Shown one piece after another: positions 62,437 through 64,000 of a DNA stretch of 64,000 nt. The notes under the pieces were generated by a model that did not search any database, was not told the DNA's origin, and saw nothing but the letters and a program-made list of their open reading frames with translations. The position numbers and the translations under genes are program-made. Source of the DNA: Pseudomonadota bacterium (lineage in GTDB: Bacteria; Pseudomonadota; Gammaproteobacteria; Burkholderiales; Nitrosomonadaceae). Position 1 is the stretch's first letter. Each line of letters begins with the position of its first letter. The stretch spans positions 1 to 64,000 of the forward strand of contig JAFEGA010000006.1 of the NCBI GenBank assembly GCA_018240285.1. Direction: 5' to 3'.

Positions 62437-63543
62437 CTACTCAGTGCGTGCCAGCCAACCGAGTCCTTTGGCATGCAGGCTTTGGATGTACAGCCGGTCG
62501 CGCGTCTCAGTCACGGCAGTGGTTTCCGGGTAAGCGCCGGATGGATCTTGCAGGTCGTCGAGCACTTTGCCATCTTCGCTGAAGGCGATCACATGACCGT
62601 AGGCCTTGGGCACCGGCCATAATGCGGGTGGCAGGCGCAGTGTGACTTGGCGCAAAAACGGCTTGCCGCTCATGGCATCGATGACCGGGTTGCGCGGCTT
62701 GGCGAAGCCGAGCCAGATCTTGCCGTCAAGGCCGCGCATCAGGTTATCCGGGTAGCCAGGCAGATTGTCGAGCAGCACGGCGGCTTGCATCGAGGAGCCT
62801 TGGCTGACATCGAGATTGTTTGCACTGACAGCGATTTTCCATACCCGGTACCGGCCCGTTTCGTTGACAAACAGAGTTTGTTCATCTTGCGACAGCGCGA
62901 TGCCATTGGCGAAGCTCAATCCTTGGGCGATGATGCGCGCCGTTTTCTGAGTGGGATCGTATTCTAGAACGCGCCCGGTCGACGATTGCTCCATGATGTC
63001 AAGAATGCTAGCGGCGAAAGTGCCGTCCCAATCTTTCGGTGCAAACCGGGTTGAAGCATCGGTGAAGTAGATTTTGCCGTTTGCCGCGACTACGACCGCA
63101 TTGGCGTAGCGGACCGGATCGCCGTTCACGGTGTCAATCAGAACGCGAACGGCGCGATCCGGCCCGATCGACAGCAATCCTTTCATGGCATCGGCCGCAA
63201 TCAGGTTGCCGTCAGCGTCGAAGTCGAAACCCAACACGCGTCCACCGGTGTTGACGAATATTTCTTGCGCAGTGCCGCCGGGATTCATACGCACGATATT
63301 GCCGCTCGCCATCGCGGCATATAGTTTGCCGTCCGGGCCGGGCGCGACGTGTTCCGGTCCGGTTTCGCCGTTTAGTGCAATTAGTTGAATATCCGCGAGC
63401 CGGTTGTTCGGTGCGTGCGGGCCGCTATACCCCGGCGCGGCGGGTGCTTGCCAGCTCACCGGCTCGATCGGTACCGGCCATAAGCAGAGATAGGCCGTCA
63501 CGGCCAGAACGGCGATTGCAAGCATCCGAGTGATTTTTTTCAT
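62437..63543 (-). CDS. SMP-30/strictosidine synthase-like beta-propeller protein
   Basis: 368 residues. An N-terminal membrane anchor or signal (about 5-27, MLAIAVLAVTAYLCLWPVP) is followed by a six-bladed propeller: GPDGKLYAAMASGNIVRM, then VLGFDFDADGNLIAADAMKGL, ANAVVVAANGKIYFTDAS, FANGIALSQDEQTLFVNETGRYRVW and GYPDNLMRGLDGKIWLG. Typical of the SMP-30/gluconolactonase and strictosidine-synthase-like superfamily. The substrate is unknown; lactone hydrolysis is possible. Confidence 0.9.
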   Translation of the reverse strand: MKKITRMLAIAVLAVTAYLCLWPVPIEPVSWQAPAAPGYSGPHAPNNRLADIQLIALNGETGPEHVAPGPDGKLYAAMASGNIVRMNPGGTAQEIFVNTGGRVLGFDFDADGNLIAADAMKGLLSIGPDRAVRVLIDTVNGDPVRYANAVVVAANGKIYFTDASTRFAPKDWDGTFAASILDIMEQSSTGRVLEYDPTQKTARIIAQGLSFANGIALSQDEQTLFVNETGRYRVWKIAVSANNLDVSQGSSMQAAVLLDNLPGYPDNLMRGLDGKIWLGFAKPRNPVIDAMSGKPFLRQVTLRLPPALWPVPKAYGHVIAFSEDGKVLDDLQDPSGAYPETTAVTETRDRLYIQSLHAKGLGWLARTE

Positions 63544-63750
63544 CTTCAGTAAATATCAAAGTTTAAGTGAATCCACGCAAAGCGGTATTCTGTCATTTTC
63601 ACTGCCTGCCTGTAGAAATTTCTCATAGGCGATACACTTCCCAGCATCCGAACATCCTGCCATACTGCAAACTCATATTCGCATCGTTCCGGGAATGGTT
63701 TTGCGCAGACCCGGAATATCCGCCGGTAAGAAATTGAAAAAGGGGATTCC

Positions 63751-64000
63751 ATGACGCAGATCACTGACATCATCCATCATGCCGGGCATTGGCTGGAGCA
63801 GCAACAGGATAAAGAATCCAAGGGATGGGGCGAACGCCGCGGCAGCCACGTCAACGTGCTGAATACCGCCGAAGCGGTGATCGCATTGATCGACAGCGGC
63901 GTTTGCCATGCCGGTTCGGGATCGATCCACGGCGCAGTGGATTTTCTGCTGAAACATCAGACATTAACCGGCCCGGATGCGGGTTCTTGGCCGCGCGAGC
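63751..64000 (+). CDS. Partial gene, prenyltransferase/squalene-cyclase-like repeat protein
   Basis: Starts at ATG 63751 with AAAAAGGGG upstream and runs off the right edge (83 residues seen). The text LNTAEAVIALIDSGV and GSIHGAVDFLLKHQ looks like the alpha/alpha-barrel repeats of prenyltransferase and squalene-oxidase-type proteins. Only the first repeats are visible, so the function cannot be set. Confidence 0.65.
   Translation, partial: MTQITDIIHHAGHWLEQQQDKESKGWGERRGSHVNVLNTAEAVIALIDSGVCHAGSGSIHGAVDFLLKHQTLTGPDAGSWPRE

Overview
The window looks like a chromosomal segment of a betaproteobacterium, most likely a Nitrosomonas-type ammonia oxidiser. This is an inference from gene content: two PEP-CTERM proteins, an NnrS-family protein, the linked sets ftsYEX-rpoH, pcnB-folK and PHP-YrdC-M50-trpS-scpA-scpB, and a long betaproteobacterial-type TrpS. 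No rRNA is present to confirm it.

Positions 946-26312 hold one plus-strand gene cluster for an extracellular contractile injection system (eCIS, the PVC/Afp/MAC family of phage-tail-like particles). In order it encodes: sheath; tube; a CPxC zinc-ribbon baseplate-type protein; a disordered Pro/Gln-rich protein; a Pvc16-type cap protein (DUF4255); an AAA+ ATPase; a small unknown; an 1109-residue DUF4157 protein with an HNH-like motif; a CIS_tube-type protein; a LysM/gpX-like protein; gp27-like and gp5-like hub/spike proteins; a PAAR-like tip; a gp25-like wedge; two J-like wedge proteins, one carrying a PA14 domain; a gpI-like protein; and a DUF6519 beta-rich protein. Most junctions are 4-bp ATGA overlaps, so this reads as one translationally coupled operon behind a strong sigma70-like promoter at 851-879. 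There are no capsid, terminase, integrase or T6SS membrane-complex genes, so it is neither a prophage nor a T6SS. No tape-measure protein and no dedicated tail fibre could be recognised. A tRNA-Ser(CGA) gene sits next to the cluster with its 3' end facing it.

From 26.8 kb to 59.9 kb the window is mainly housekeeping: rpoH with a CIRCE-like operator embedded in its promoter, ftsX-ftsE-ftsY, an M16 peptidase, an EF-hand protein, orn, an M48 protease/PCD/rsgA operon, folK-pcnB, the RNase P RNA, an MscK-type channel, tolC-pcm, a TPP riboswitch with thiC, uppP, a CHRD PEP-CTERM protein, a rhodanese, an RluF-type pseudouridine synthase, a DUF2835 protein, ettA, a second PEP-CTERM protein, suhB, and the PHP-YrdC-M50-trpS-scpA-scpB operon, followed by nnrS. 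Two small TIR-bounded, MITE-like elements lie in intergenic gaps.

The right end (60-64 kb) is more accessory: an unrecognised 228-residue protein, an orphan Phd/YefM-type antitoxin, a RelE-type toxin-antitoxin pair, a histidine phosphatase, an SMP-30-like beta-propeller protein, and the start of a gene that runs off the edge.
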